A DNA stretch of 64,000 bases from Anaerocolumna sp. AGMB13025 (GTDB taxonomy: Bacteria; Bacillota; Clostridia; Lachnospirales; Lachnospiraceae), in assembly GCF_029689925.1 (NCBI RefSeq), contig NZ_CP121445.1, positions 2,845,001 through 2,909,000 on the forward strand, written 5' to 3'. The notes beneath the pieces are model-generated. The model made no database searches, had not been told where the DNA came from, and saw nothing but the letters and a program-made list of their open reading frames with translations. Of the stretch, positions 1-9,613 are shown in pieces (the first letter of the stretch is position 1; each line of letters starts with the position of its first letter). The translations under genes were made by a program, and so were the position numbers.

Positions 1-376
1 TGATTCCAAGAGCAAGTGCATCTATGCTGGTGGCAACTGCCTGGGCTAATAATATTTTTAAGGTAAAAGGCTCGGTTTCACAGATATTATCAGGATTGCG
101 GTAGGTCTTTATCCCTTCTGCAATCATATTAAGTCCTATGGCACCTAACAAAAAGAGTGCCACCCAGTGATCTAAAAAGGCTATGGTTTCATAAAAAGTG
201 CTGCCGATATAATAACCTATTACTGGCATAACAGCCTGAAATACTCCAAAGGTAAAAGAACTAATAATTGCTTCTTTCCGTCTGAATTTATCATAACATA
301 AGCCGTTTGTGACCGACACGGCAAAAGCATCCATTGCAACGCCAAAGGCAAGTAGTATAATTGTAGCAATTCCCAT
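1..376 (-). CDS. mntP: MntP-family manganese efflux pump, 3'-truncated by the window edge
   Basis: The reading frame starts at an ATG at 376-374 on the minus strand behind a strong AAAGGAGG site and stays open to base 1, giving the first 125 residues. The product is hydrophobic, with an N-terminal segment MGIATIILLAFGVAMDAFAV and a second copy-like motif ATSIDALALG near the visible end. These paired AxDAxAxxxG motifs with membrane-embedded aspartates are typical of MntP (formerly DUF204/YebN), a roughly 190-residue, six-helix Mn(II) exporter. About one third of the protein lies outside the window, so the C-terminus cannot be checked. It is divergent from the anion permease at 649. I am confident of the family; Mn specificity is inferred from family knowledge. 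Confidence 0.88.
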   Translation of the reverse strand, partial: MGIATIILLAFGVAMDAFAVSVTNGLCYDKFRRKEAIISSFTFGVFQAVMPVIGYYIGSTFYETIAFLDHWVALFLLGAIGLNMIAEGIKTYRNPDNICETEPFTLKILLAQAVATSIDALALGI

Positions 377-589
377 ACAGGAACCTCCTTTTGCCAACCT
401 GTTTTCAAAAAATCAACACTGAATAGTATTAGATTTGTGTATTAATATATACGCAGGAGGCTTGCACTGAAATTCCTAACAAAGTAATATTTTTTACAAA
501 ATCTAAATAAGTTTCACCAAAAATACAGTTACCAGGATATTCCTTTCAAAAACCAAATTAAAATTTGTTTCTTTAACCTAAATTAAAGA

Positions 590-617
590 TTGCAAATTAC
601 TAGAAACGTGATACAAT
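590..617 (+). promoter_or_regulatory. Putative sigma-A promoter of the anion permease gene
   Basis: TTGCAA at 590-595 and TACAAT at 612-617 are separated by 16 bases, about 30 bases upstream of the likely start codon at 649. The spacing and location fit a vegetative promoter. Confidence 0.5.
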
Positions 618-648
618 AAATTGGATTTGGACAGAAAGGATGACGACA

Positions 649-1842
649 ATGCTGCAAAAGATAAATCAATTTTTTAAAAAGGAAAGGGTATTAGTAATAG
701 CCGCTGTGTTTGCGGTTTTTACCATGTTCCTTGTCAAACCTTCAAAAGCCTATATAGGCTATCTTGATTTCAGGGTCCTTGCCCTATTGTTTTCACTAAT
801 GGCTGTTGTTGCCGGTTTACAAAAAAATGGTGTGTTTCTGCGGTTATCCGAGAGACTGTTATTAAGAGTTAAATCTGTGAGGAGTATGTGTTATGTATTA
901 ATTTTATTATGTTTTTTCTCTTCTATGTGGATTACCAATGACGTTGCACTTATTACCTTTGTTCCTTTTGCGGTTTTAATGTTAAAACTGACCGGAAGGG
1001 AAAATGATATGATATATGTTATTGTCATGCAGACCATAGCTGCGAATCTTGGCAGTATGCTGACGCCTGTTGGAAATCCTCAGAATCTTTATTTATATTC
1101 CTTTTATCATTTAAAAGAGCTGGACTTTTTTGGAATAACCGTCCCTTATGTTCTATTCTCATTTATCATCCTAAGTTTAATCAGTTTGATTATTAAAAAA
1201 GAACCTATTAACCAGCTGGATTACAGTGCCTTTGACCAAAAGACATTACAATCGGAACTTAACGTAAAAGCGGCCGGTATCGATGTAAATCCATTAACAG
1301 AGTATCAGACCTCAAAAGGAAATATCTTACATATAGTAATGCTTGCTATGTTATTCTTACTCTGTCTTGGAACGGTAATGCACCTCATAGACTATAGGCT
1401 TACCTTGGGGGTGGTGATTTTTGTAATCGGTATTTTAGACAGAAAAATATTTGGAATGGTGGATTACTCCCTGCTTTTGACTTTTGTCTGCTTTTTTATT
1501 TTTTCTGGTAATCTGGGAAATGTTAAGGCTATAAACCTCTTTATATCAAAAGCAATAGAGTCGAGGGAAGTTTTGGCATCTATTCTTTTAAGCCAGATAA
1601 TCAGTAATGTACCTGCGGCGGTTTTACTTTCTAATTTTACAAAGAATGCAGAACATCTGATTATTGGAACTAATCTTGGCGGGCTTGGTACTATCATAGC
1701 CTCATTAGCAAGTTTAATTTCTTACCGGATTTATTTAAAGACAGAAAAGCCACTGTTTGTTAAGTATCTGGTGTTGTTTACTCTAGCTAATGTGGGAATA
1801 CTTATACTTTTGGTTATGTTCTTTATGTTTTTGCCATTATAG
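649..1842 (+). CDS. SLC13/ArsB-CitM-type anion permease
   Basis: This is an integral membrane protein of about 397 residues with some ten to twelve hydrophobic segments. The segment around residues 93-103 (SSMWITNDVALITFVPFA) and the one around residues 130-146 (ANLGSMLTPVGNPQNLYLY) are the two conserved signatures of the ion-transporter superfamily that includes ArsB, CitM/CitT and NhaD. It probably moves an organic or inorganic anion, coupled to cations; the substrate cannot be read from the sequence. An ATG at 640 is in frame, but GAAAGGA at 634-640 is correctly spaced only for the ATG at 649, so I prefer that start. The gene stands alone, with a promoter at 590-617 and no clear terminator. 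Confidence 0.78.
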   Translation: MLQKINQFFKKERVLVIAAVFAVFTMFLVKPSKAYIGYLDFRVLALLFSLMAVVAGLQKNGVFLRLSERLLLRVKSVRSMCYVLILLCFFSSMWITNDVALITFVPFAVLMLKLTGRENDMIYVIVMQTIAANLGSMLTPVGNPQNLYLYSFYHLKELDFFGITVPYVLFSFIILSLISLIIKKEPINQLDYSAFDQKTLQSELNVKAAGIDVNPLTEYQTSKGNILHIVMLAMLFLLCLGTVMHLIDYRLTLGVVIFVIGILDRKIFGMVDYSLLLTFVCFFIFSGNLGNVKAINLFISKAIESREVLASILLSQIISNVPAAVLLSNFTKNAEHLIIGTNLGGLGTIIASLASLISYRIYLKTEKPLFVKYLVLFTLANVGILILLVMFFMFLPL

Positions 1843-2440
1843 CTGTGTATCGTTTGAATCGGGTTATTTTTAGAGGATTCGTGAAATAAACTGCGAAGTT
1901 TTTAAGAAGATGCCAAAGGAGCTATACATTTTCATAAGCTTTGGCATATAATATCAAAAAGCTATATTCAAGCTATGGTTATCTAGACTGCATTTCAAGA
2001 AATTACGTCTTTCTTAGCTATTATACTTCCATAAAATCAACGAACGAATAGAAAAAGGTAAGAGAAACAAATTAATTAATATAGGTTTATGTTATATGAA
2101 AAAGAAACCGAAGAATATACTCAATAGGATGTGAATATAATCAATTATAATGGAGAAATTATCGGTCTAACTTAATCAAACTGCATTGCAGGTTGTATAT
2201 GCCGGGAAGGATAATCTCCTGTAAGTTAAATGGATAAATAGTAACAATTTTCTTGTGAGAAATATATGAAGTTACTTTTGACAGTAGTTCGGATGGAAAG
2301 AACCATAGAAGAACCTGAAAAGGGTTGCTGGAGAGTTTATAAATAAGGCAGCCTATCAGGAACTTGCAGCAAAATGGTAAATATGCGCAGTAATGTTAGT
2401 ATACCGCGCTATATTACATGTAAGGAAAGGAGTTTAGATC
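1843..2440. other. Intergenic region of about 600 bases without a recognisable gene
   Basis: No open frame with a ribosome-binding site is visible. An 8-bp inverted repeat TGCCAAAG/CTTTGGCA lies near 1911-1948 with a loop of about 20 bases and no T-run, so it is a weak terminator candidate for the permease. The last 20 bases carry the AAGGAAAGGAG site for the gene at 2441. Confidence 0.4.
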
Positions 2441-3016
2441 ATGGCTAAAAAAGTTGTTGGTACAAAGGGATATGTAAAGGTAAAAAAACGTAAAAAAAGA
2501 AGACTGGTTAAGTATGTCGTTGCTTATGCAGCAATACGTACTGGTGTGAAAGCAGCCGAAAAACTGATTGATAAGTACAATAGTGTCCCAGAAATTTCAG
2601 AAGACAGTGAGGTTTTAAATTACTCGTTAGCCTTTAATGGCAGGAATGTTAAAATAGAAAATGAACCTTTTAACGGAGCGAAAATCAATACGATCTGCAG
2701 CGGACTAAAACTAGACCTTAGCAATGCAATTATTGAAGAGGATGTGAATATAATCTGTAAAAGCAAAATGAGTGGTATCAGTATTGTTGTTCCGGATAAT
2801 GTAAAAGTTGATATTTCTTCCGATTCTAAATTAAGTGCCGTAGCAAATAATGTATCAGCTATTAATGATGATACTGCACCTACCATTCATATCCATACGG
2901 AAAATATAATGACAGGTATTGATGTAAAAGCAAAGCATCCCACCAGGATAAAAGCTTATAAAGAGGATGCTGATTCTAAGGAAGAAAATAAAACTGAAAC
3001 CTTAGATATTGAATAA
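2441..3016 (+). CDS. Small protein with LiaF-like C-terminal beta-strand domain
   Basis: The product is 191 residues. The first 30 residues are strongly basic (KKRKKRR around 15-21) and followed by a short moderately hydrophobic helix (about 22-40) that might sit at the membrane. Residues about 60-170 form a repetitive beta-rich domain (SGLKLDLSNAIIEEDVNI, then MSGISIVVPDNVKVDISSD) that resembles the C-terminal domain of LiaF/DUF2154 proteins, which mediate cell-envelope stress sensing. The C-terminus is acidic and polar. The start is set by GGAAAGGAG at 2425-2433. It is a single gene between the permease and the amino-acid transporter. I recognise the domain type only; the function is unknown. 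Confidence 0.7.
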   Translation: MAKKVVGTKGYVKVKKRKKRRLVKYVVAYAAIRTGVKAAEKLIDKYNSVPEISEDSEVLNYSLAFNGRNVKIENEPFNGAKINTICSGLKLDLSNAIIEEDVNIICKSKMSGISIVVPDNVKVDISSDSKLSAVANNVSAINDDTAPTIHIHTENIMTGIDVKAKHPTRIKAYKEDADSKEENKTETLDIE

Positions 3017-3064
3017 AATAACATCTCTTAAAAAATAAAATTATAGTAAAAGCTAAAAAAACTC

Positions 3065-3092
3065 TTGAAATTTTTCATGAACGTGGTACAAT
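3065..3092 (+). promoter_or_regulatory. Putative promoter of the amino-acid ABC transporter operon
   Basis: TTGAAA at 3065-3070 and TACAAT at 3087-3092 with a 16-base spacer lie about 55 bases upstream of the start at 3149, which has AGGAGGAAG at 3134-3142. Confidence 0.55.
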
Positions 3093-3148
3093 ACTAAGCA
3101 TTAATATAAATAATATTTTATAAATATGAAATTAGGAGGAAGTTATTT

Positions 3149-4009
3149 ATGAAAAAATTATTATGTGCAATGCTTACCATTGTTCTTACTATATCACTTA
3201 CGGCTTGCGGAACGAAGACGGACAATAGTGGTACAGGGGCATCTGGAACCAAGGATACCACATCTGCCACTGGTGATACCGCTGATGCTGGTAATACTGC
3301 TGCAGAGGACACCAGTGATACGTCTTCCGCAGATAACGGCACTTTAATTGTAGGAACAGAACCTGGATTTGCACCATATGAATACATGGAAGGTGACAAA
3401 GTAGTTGGTATCGACATGGATATTGCCCAGGCTATTGCTGACGCCATGGGTAAAAAGCTTGAAGTGAAGACGATGGACTTTGACGGTGCCTTACTTGCAG
3501 TACAGCAGGGCAAAGTAGATTTAGTAGCAGCTGGTGTATCTGTCAATGAAGACCGTAAAAAAGTAATGGACTTTTCCAAAGAATATGTAAATTCTACAGA
3601 AGTAGTAGTAGTGAATAAAGCTACTCCCGCAGTTACAAGTGTTGAGGATCTTAACGATAAGACAATTGGAGTTCAGCAGGGTAACATTGCAGATTTCTAT
3701 GTTTCTGATGAAGGTAACTTAAAAGCAAAAGATATCAAACGTTATACAAAGTTTGCACAGGCAGCAGAGGACTTAAAGAATGGTAAGATTGACTGCATCG
3801 TAATGGATAAATATCCGGCAGAAGAATTAGTAGGAGCGAATGATACACTTACAATCTTAGATGGTACTTTATTTGAAGATAAATATGCAATCGCTGTGAA
3901 AAAAGGCAATACCGAGCTATTAAATAAAATCAACGAAGTCATCGACCAATTAATCAAGGATGGCAAAATTGAAGAATTTACTGCAAACCATACTAATGCA
4001 GGAAAGTGA
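3149..4009 (+). CDS. Polar amino-acid ABC transporter substrate-binding lipoprotein
   Basis: This 286-residue protein starts with a lipoprotein signal peptide, with LTAC lipobox and Cys20 as the lipidation site. A Ser/Thr/Asp-rich linker (about 24-65) leads to a family-3 solute-binding domain that begins with TLIVGTEPGFAPYEY and continues with GIDMDIAQAIADAMG, both hallmark segments of glutamine/cystine/histidine-type receptors (SBP_bac_3). It captures an amino acid outside the membrane and delivers it to the permease encoded at 4254. It is the first gene of a three-gene operon; a hairpin at 4122-4156 separates it from the permease and may raise its expression over the other two genes. Ligand identity is not predictable here. 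Confidence 0.9.
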   Translation: MKKLLCAMLTIVLTISLTACGTKTDNSGTGASGTKDTTSATGDTADAGNTAAEDTSDTSSADNGTLIVGTEPGFAPYEYMEGDKVVGIDMDIAQAIADAMGKKLEVKTMDFDGALLAVQQGKVDLVAAGVSVNEDRKKVMDFSKEYVNSTEVVVVNKATPAVTSVEDLNDKTIGVQQGNIADFYVSDEGNLKAKDIKRYTKFAQAAEDLKNGKIDCIVMDKYPAEELVGANDTLTILDGTLFEDKYAIAVKKGNTELLNKINEVIDQLIKDGKIEEFTANHTNAGK

Positions 4010-4121
4010 TTACATAGAGTAATCAGTTAAGTTACGAAAGGTCTTCAAGCCGTATGTAATTAGATAACGGCGGGGCTTACCGTAAACCGGCAGTAGAATG
4101 GATACACTGGTCGTAATGCAG

Positions 4122-4156
4122 AAGCAGCAGGCATAATTTATTAGTGTCTGCTGCTT
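4122..4156 (+). other. Intercistronic hairpin between binding protein and permease genes
   Basis: AAGCAGCAG at 4122-4130 pairs with CTGCTGCTT at 4148-4156 across a 17-base loop. No T-run follows, so it is more likely an RNA-stabilising or partial-termination hairpin that favours the binding-protein mRNA than a full terminator. Confidence 0.5.
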
Positions 4157-4253
4157 ATTATGTGTTACCAGACAGGGATAAAAATTCATCTATAAGTTTA
4201 AATTCCGAATACGTTTTAAAACTTATATATATACAAAAAAAGGAGAAGTTAAG

Positions 4254-4967
4254 TTGGATACTATAAAAGATTGGTTTGTATCGATTGTTACCAGGTATTA
4301 TGATGCATTTATAACGGAAGACAGATATAAGTATTATCTCGAAGGGCTTTCAAAAACTTTGGAAATATCCTTATTTGCCATTCTTATCGGGGTTTTGATT
4401 GGAATTACCGTGGCTGTTGTTAAGGTATCAGTCGCGAGTGTGAAAGGATTAAAATGGATTGGAACAATATGTAACGCATACATTAATCTGATCCGGGGAA
4501 CCCCGGTTATTTTGCAGCTGCTTATCATTTATAACCTGATTTTCACTTCAAGGAATACCAATGAAATAGTAGTTGCTGCAATCTGTTTTGGTATTAATTC
4601 CGGTGCATACGTGGCGGAAATCGTAAGAGCAGGTATCGAATCCATAGACAAGGGACAGATGGAAGCAGGACGTTCCTTAGGCTTAAATGCGAATAAGACT
4701 ATGTTTTATATCATTATGCCTCAGGCAATCAAGAATATCCTGCCTGCTCTGGGTAATGAATTCATTGTACTTATTAAGGAAACTTCCGTTGCCAGTATGA
4801 TAGCGGTCACTGATCTTACTAAGGCAGCCCAGTACATCGGTTCCCGAACCTGGGACATACTGCCGCCCCTTATTATATCCGCCGTATTCTACTTAATTAT
4901 CGTATTAGGCTTAACAAAATTACTAGGACTTTTTGAAAGGAGGATGAGCCAGGGTGATAACAACTAA
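4254..4967 (+). CDS. Polar amino-acid ABC transporter permease (HisM/GlnP type)
   Basis: The 237-residue membrane protein has about five transmembrane helices and the EAA loop of importers, [20 protein letters not shown] at about residues 139-158, which contacts the ATPase. The start is a TTG at 4254, chosen because AGGAGAAG at 4241-4248 is well placed and no ATG fits. It overlaps the downstream ATPase gene by 14 bases, which indicates translational coupling. Together with the receptor at 3149 and the ATPase at 4954 it makes a complete importer of the PAAT family; one permease type suggests a homodimer. Confidence 0.9.
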   Translation: MDTIKDWFVSIVTRYYDAFITEDRYKYYLEGLSKTLEISLFAILIGVLIGITVAVVKVSVASVKGLKWIGTICNAYINLIRGTPVILQLLIIYNLIFTSRNTNEIVVAAICFGINSGAYVAEIVRAGIESIDKGQMEAGRSLGLNANKTMFYIIMPQAIKNILPALGNEFIVLIKETSVASMIAVTDLTKAAQYIGSRTWDILPPLIISAVFYLIIVLGLTKLLGLFERRMSQGDNN

Positions 4968-5676
4968 TAATTTAAAAAAACAATTTGGACATCATTTGGT
5001 CCTAGACGGGATCAGTGAAACGATAAAACAGGGTGAAAAAGTTGTAATTATTGGACCCTCCGGTTCAGGTAAGTCCACCTTTTTAAGATGCCTTAATTTA
5101 CTGGAAACACCTACGGAGGGCGAAATCTGGTTTGAAGGTAATAATATAACAAATCCAAAAACAGATATTAATTCCCTGAGACAGAAGATGGGTATGGTAT
5201 TCCAGCAATTCAATCTATTCCCTCATTTAACCGTGAAAGAAAATATAACCCTTGCGCCTGTAAAGCTTAAGTTAATGGACAAAGAGACAGCAGATCGCAG
5301 AGCCCTGGAATTATTAGAACGTATCGGATTAACAGAAAAAGCCAACGCTTACCCCAAGCAGTTATCCGGCGGGCAAAAACAGCGTATTGCCATAGTAAGG
5401 GCTTTAGCTATGAATCCGGATGTAATGCTTTTTGATGAACCTACTTCTGCCTTAGATCCTGAAATGGTAGGGGAGGTACTTGAATTAATGAAGGAACTGG
5501 CAGAGGATGGGATGACGATGGTGGTTGTAACCCATGAGATGGGGTTTGCCAGGGAAGTTGCCAACAGGGTATTGTTTATTGATGAGGGTAAAATCAAGGA
5601 GCAAAATGAACCCAAAGCTTTTTTTGATAATCCTCAAAATCCAAGGTTAAAAGAATTTTTATCAAAGGTTTTATAA
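4954..5676 (+). CDS. Polar amino-acid ABC transporter ATP-binding protein (GlnQ type)
   Basis: This 240-residue ATPase carries every ABC motif in order: Walker [10 protein letters not shown] near 34-42, Q-loop [10 protein letters not shown], signature LSGGQKQR near 138-145, Walker [12 protein letters not shown], and the switch histidine in VVTHEMGFA. The LFPHLTV and [12 protein letters not shown] segments are typical of GlnQ/HisP/ArtP proteins of amino-acid importers. It starts with GTG at 4954 inside the permease gene, with AAAGGAGG at 4936-4943. It drives the importer encoded by the operon. A terminator follows at 5725-5793. Confidence 0.92.
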   Translation: MITTNNLKKQFGHHLVLDGISETIKQGEKVVIIGPSGSGKSTFLRCLNLLETPTEGEIWFEGNNITNPKTDINSLRQKMGMVFQQFNLFPHLTVKENITLAPVKLKLMDKETADRRALELLERIGLTEKANAYPKQLSGGQKQRIAIVRALAMNPDVMLFDEPTSALDPEMVGEVLELMKELAEDGMTMVVVTHEMGFAREVANRVLFIDEGKIKEQNEPKAFFDNPQNPRLKEFLSKVL

Positions 5677-5724
5677 TAAAATTAAGAGTTATGATGATGT
5701 TTTTATAGTATAAGAAGACTTTTT

Positions 5725-5793
5725 AAGAACTTCTCCTTTGTTTTTGTTTGGCGCAAAAACCGAAATACAAAACAAACTTGAGGTTCTTTTTTT
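5725..5793 (+). terminator. Terminator of the amino-acid transporter operon
   Basis: AAGAAC and TTTGTTTT on the left pair with AAAACAAA and GTTCTT on the right around a GC-poor loop, and a run of seven Ts follows (5787-5793). Position and T-run fit intrinsic termination; the stem has an internal bulge. Confidence 0.6.
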
Positions 5794-6103
5794 CTGATGT
5801 CCTCAAATAGAAGGAAATACTGGTCATCTTTTATATCACTTAGTAAATAATGTGTAAAGATATGTAAAAATCAGGTTCAAAATATGGAACAACGGTTATA
5901 ATACAAAATATAAACATATATAAAATAGGAATATATAATATATTAATAAGTATATGGAAGCGAAGCGGACCCATTATCTCGATAAAAATACAAACCATAA
6001 TTCGATTACAGTAACATTTTATTCTTATTTCTGGGTGAATAACCCTATATACAAATTAATATGGAGCCGATACTTTATTGATAATTATTACCTAAGAAAG
6101 CTC

Positions 6104-6131
6104 TTGACATTACAGCACATTTTCATATAAT
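6104..6131 (+). promoter_or_regulatory. Strong sigma-A promoter of pflB
   Basis: TTGACA at 6104-6109 and TATAAT at 6126-6131 are exact consensus hexamers with a 16-base spacer. They lie about 130 bases upstream of the pflB start, which suits a highly expressed fermentation enzyme. The 5677-6100 stretch before it is very AT-rich and shows nothing else beyond the upstream terminator. Confidence 0.8.
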
Positions 6132-6263
6132 ACAATATATAGAAGCAAAATCAATCTAAACTACTATATGTATTATCTGCTTAAAAAAATTAGGAATTGA
6201 TTGAAATGCTTCATCATATTTCACAAAGAATACCCCAAAGCGTTTATGAAAAGGAGAATTGCA

Positions 6264-8489
6264 ATGAGACAGGAATGGAATGATTTTAATCCGGGAAGCT
6301 GGACAACAGATGTCAACGTACGAAGCTTCATTCAGCATAATTATACACCCTATGAAGGAGACGATTCCTTTTTAGCTGGACCCACCAAAAGAACAGAAGA
6401 GTTATGGAAACAGGTTTCTGATTTAATGAAAGTAGAAACAGAAAAAGGTATCATTGATGCTGAAACCTCCAAACCTTCTACCATAACTACATTTGGTCCT
6501 GGATATATCGATAAAGAGAAGGAATTGATTGTCGGTTTTCAGACAGATAAGCCTCTTAAAAGAGGGATTATGCCAAACGGTGGTGTCAGAGTCGTAAAGA
6601 ATGCATTGGAAGCTTACGGATATACTCTTGATAAAACTACAGAAGAAATCTATACGAATAACCGTAAAACTCACAATGATGGTGTTTTTGATGCCTATAC
6701 TGATGCTATGAGAAAAGCAAGACACACAGGAATCATCACAGGTCTTCCGGATGCTTATGGCAGAGGACGTATCATCGGTGATTATAGAAGAGTAGCATTA
6801 TATGGTGTAGACTGGCTGATCGAAGAAAAGAAGGAACAGAAGAAATTATTTGAAAGAAATACTTTGGAATCACCTGATATCAGAGTAAGGGAAGAAATTT
6901 CTGAACAGATAAAAGCTTTAAAGCAGTTAAAAGAAATGGGACAGTTTTATGGTTTTGATATCAGCGGTCCAGCTAAGAACTCTTTTGAAGCAACACAGTG
7001 GACCTATTTTGCATATCTTGGAGCCATCAAAGAACAGGATGGAGCTGCAATGAGTCTTGGAAGGGTTTCTACGTTTTTGGATATCTATTATGAACGTGAT
7101 CTTAAGAATGGTACAATTACAGAATCAGAAGTACAGGAATTAATGGATCAGTTCGTCATGAAATTAAGAATGGTGCGTTTCCTTCGTACTCCTTCCTATA
7201 ACGACTTATTCTCAGGAGATCCTACCTGGGTTACCGAGTCCATCGGCGGTATGGGTATGGACGGCAGAACCCTTGTTACAAAAAGCAGTTTCCGTGTTCT
7301 TCATACATTATATAACTTAGGACCAGCACCGGAACCAAACCTTACAATCCTTTGGTCAACCTCACTGCCGATGCCTTTTAAACAGTTCTGTTCCAAGGTA
7401 TCCATTGATACCAGCTCCATCCAATACGAAAACGATGACATTATGCGTGAAGTATGGGGAGATGATTATGGTATCGCATGCTGCGTATCTGCAATGAGAA
7501 TCGGTAAGCAAATGCAGTTCTTTGGTGCCCGTGCCAATCTTGCCAAGGCTTTATTATATGCCATTAACGGCGGTAAAGATGAAAAGGCCGGTGAACAGGT
7601 TGGACCGATATTTGCACCGATTACCAGTGACTATCTGGATTACGATGAAGTAATGGCTAAATTCGACCAGACTATGGATTGGTTGTCTGAGCTGTATATT
7701 AATACATTAAATGTAATCCATTTTATGCATGATAAATACAATTACGAACGTTTACAGATGGCACTTCACGATATTGATATTTTACGTACAGAAGCCTGCG
7801 GTATTGCCGGACTTTCCGTAGTAACCGATTCCCTTTCTGCAATTAAGTATGCAAAGGTTAAAGTAATACGTAATGCAGAAGGTCTTGCAGTGGATTATGA
7901 AATCCAGGGAGAATATCCTGCTTTTGGTAACAATGATGACCGTGTGGATCAAATTGCTGTAGAGCTGGTGGAACGCTTCATGAATAAACTTCGTAAAGTT
8001 AAAACTTACCGCAGTGCAAAACAGACTCTTTCCATTTTAACCATTACCTCTAACGTAGTGTATGGTAAAAAGACCGGTAATACCCCGGATGGACGTAAAG
8101 CCGGAGAACCCTTTGCACCAGGTGCAAATCCTATGCACGGCAGAGATAAGAAGGGTGCTATTGCCTCCATGGCATCGGTTGCCAAACTGCCTTACAAACA
8201 TGCAGAAGATGGTATTTCCTATACATTTTCTATTGTACCTAGAGCTTTAGGTAAGGACTTAGATGAGAGAGTAAACAACATGGTAGGTATGCTGGATGGT
8301 TACTTCTGTGATAAGGGACACCATATTAATGTAAATGTATTTGACCGTGAAACTTTATTAGATGCTATGGATCATCCTGAAAAATATCCTCAGCTTACGA
8401 TACGTGTATCCGGTTATGCCGTTAACTTTGTTAAATTAAACAGGGAACAGCAGTTAGATGTAATTAACCGTACGTTCCATGAAAGATAA
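6264..8489 (+). CDS. pflB: Formate C-acetyltransferase (pyruvate formate-lyase)
   Basis: This enzyme converts pyruvate and CoA to acetyl-CoA and formate, a central step of anaerobic mixed-acid fermentation, in the cytoplasm. The protein is 741 residues from the ATG at 6264, close to the family norm of about 750. The catalytic cysteine pair is Cys406-Cys407 ([11 protein letters not shown]), and the glycyl-radical site is Gly717 in RVSGYAVNF near the C-terminus. An in-frame ATG at 6201 lacks a ribosome-binding site and would add 21 atypical residues; AAGGAG at 6251-6256 fixes the start at 6264. The activase gene pflA follows after three consecutive hairpins. Very certain. Confidence 0.97.
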   Translation: MRQEWNDFNPGSWTTDVNVRSFIQHNYTPYEGDDSFLAGPTKRTEELWKQVSDLMKVETEKGIIDAETSKPSTITTFGPGYIDKEKELIVGFQTDKPLKRGIMPNGGVRVVKNALEAYGYTLDKTTEEIYTNNRKTHNDGVFDAYTDAMRKARHTGIITGLPDAYGRGRIIGDYRRVALYGVDWLIEEKKEQKKLFERNTLESPDIRVREEISEQIKALKQLKEMGQFYGFDISGPAKNSFEATQWTYFAYLGAIKEQDGAAMSLGRVSTFLDIYYERDLKNGTITESEVQELMDQFVMKLRMVRFLRTPSYNDLFSGDPTWVTESIGGMGMDGRTLVTKSSFRVLHTLYNLGPAPEPNLTILWSTSLPMPFKQFCSKVSIDTSSIQYENDDIMREVWGDDYGIACCVSAMRIGKQMQFFGARANLAKALLYAINGGKDEKAGEQVGPIFAPITSDYLDYDEVMAKFDQTMDWLSELYINTLNVIHFMHDKYNYERLQMALHDIDILRTEACGIAGLSVVTDSLSAIKYAKVKVIRNAEGLAVDYEIQGEYPAFGNNDDRVDQIAVELVERFMNKLRKVKTYRSAKQTLSILTITSNVVYGKKTGNTPDGRKAGEPFAPGANPMHGRDKKGAIASMASVAKLPYKHAEDGISYTFSIVPRALGKDLDERVNNMVGMLDGYFCDKGHHINVNVFDRETLLDAMDHPEKYPQLTIRVSGYAVNFVKLNREQQLDVINRTFHER

Positions 8490-8509
8490 TCGTTAATAAG
8501 CAGTTTTTA

Positions 8510-8621
8510 TAAGCTTGTTCCTGGTAAAGTATATCAGGAACAAGCTTAATTAGACTAAAGCTCCTGTTAAATTTATAACAGGATTTCAGATATTTATTCC
8601 GTAAATGCATTAAAGGAATAA
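8510..8621 (+). other. Three consecutive hairpins between pflB and pflA
   Basis: A 14-bp perfect stem (8510-8523 with 8535-8548), a 7-bp stem CCTGTTA/TAACAGG (8563-8569 with 8576-8582) and a 7-bp stem TTATTCC/GGAATAA (8594-8600 with 8615-8621) follow one another. None has a T-run. They could protect the pflB transcript 3' end or reduce read-through into pflA, whose product is needed in much smaller amounts. Confidence 0.55.
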
Positions 8622-8676
8622 ATAGTGATATGTAACAGGTATATAATCAATGGACTGGAAAGGTATGGTGACTCAT

Positions 8677-9417
8677 ATGAATAAAACAGGAAGAATTCAT
8701 TCCCTTGAAAGCTGCGGTACAGTAGACGGTCCTGGTATACGATTTGTTGTTTTTATGCAGGGATGTGTTTTGAGGTGCCAGTTCTGTCATAATCCCGATA
8801 CCTGGGATACCAACAGAGGAATGGAATATACACCGGAACAGTTGATGCGTGAAATAGTAAAATATAAGTCCTATATGGGCTTTTCCGGCGGTGGCGTAAC
8901 CTTTACCGGTGGTGAACCTTTGCTCCAGCAGGATTTTGTATTAGAGGTAGCAAAATTGTGCAAAAAGGAAGGAATCTCAGTAGCGTTAGATACCTCAGGA
9001 TTTATCTGGAATAACGTTGTAAAGGAAGTTCTGGAATATACGGATATTGTTTTACTTGATATAAAAAATTATAACCCGTTAGTTTATAAAGAAGTTACAG
9101 GAGTTTCCTTAGGACCGACCCTGGAATTCCTGAATTATACGAAAGAGAAGAATATTAATACCTGGATACGGTATGTATTAGTGCCTGGTCTTACAGATAA
9201 TATAGATAGCATTAAGGAATTATCTAATCATCTAAGCTCTTATTCTAATGTATCAAAAATTGAACTGTTAGGCTTTCATAAAATGGGCGAATACAAATGG
9301 AAGGAACTTGGTCTGGAATATAAATTATCTTCAACAAAAGAACCTGGCAAAGAATTGATGGCAGAAGTAAAGAAGATTTTTGAGCAGAGCGGGAAACCTG
9401 TAGCAATGAATTCCTAA
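8677..9417 (+). CDS. pflA: Pyruvate formate-lyase activating enzyme (radical SAM)
   Basis: This radical-SAM activase abstracts hydrogen from Gly717 of PflB to create the glycyl radical. The [4Fe-4S] motif is Cys30-x3-Cys34-x2-Cys37 (CVLRCQFCHN), preceded by the family signature ESCGTVDGPGIRFV and followed by the SAM-binding GGEP (TFTGGEPLLQQ). From the ATG at 8677 the protein is 246 residues, the same as the E. coli enzyme, and begins MNKTGRIHS as expected. In-frame ATGs at 8650 and 8665 are possible; GGAAAGG at 8657-8663 sits awkwardly for all three, so the exact start is uncertain. It lies just downstream of pflB. Confidence 0.94.
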   Translation: MNKTGRIHSLESCGTVDGPGIRFVVFMQGCVLRCQFCHNPDTWDTNRGMEYTPEQLMREIVKYKSYMGFSGGGVTFTGGEPLLQQDFVLEVAKLCKKEGISVALDTSGFIWNNVVKEVLEYTDIVLLDIKNYNPLVYKEVTGVSLGPTLEFLNYTKEKNINTWIRYVLVPGLTDNIDSIKELSNHLSSYSNVSKIELLGFHKMGEYKWKELGLEYKLSSTKEPGKELMAEVKKIFEQSGKPVAMNS

Positions 9418-9481
9418 GGGCTTTACTGCTCATAAAAGTATTTGAAACAGTTATTCCAGCTGGTATAAAGTCTCATGAGAG

Positions 9482-9601
9482 AGGCTGTTGAATAATACAG
9501 GATACCAACCCTGGGCAAAGAATAAGGATTATATGTTGCAAATTTTTTGCAGCCTATAATCCTTATTCTTTGCCCAGGTAATTTAGACTTTGAACAGCCC
9601 T
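9482..9601. repeat. Palindromic repeat element, copy 1 (also likely two-way terminator)
   Basis: A 24-bp perfect stem (9510-9533 with 9555-9578, core AGAATAAGGATTATA) lies between outer arms GAGGCTGTTGAA at 9481 and TTGAACAGCCC ending at 9600. The two flanks between stem and outer arm differ, so the element is directional. A second copy at 34867-35067 matches both flanks in the opposite orientation. It sits between the convergent pflA and HAD genes and could end transcription both ways; TTTT follows at 9601-9604. Confidence 0.85.
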
Positions 9602-9613
9602 TTTGTATATAAT

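Noticed and set aside
2127..2143. 17-base match with 2739-2755 (AGGATGTGAATATAATC), suggesting a duplicated gene fragment upstream of the LiaF-like gene
   Set aside because: The match does not extend on either side; likely chance in AT-rich sequence.
5794..6263. ZTP/pfl riboswitch in the pflB leader
   Set aside because: None of the conserved pfl-motif bases are present; only a consensus promoter is seen.
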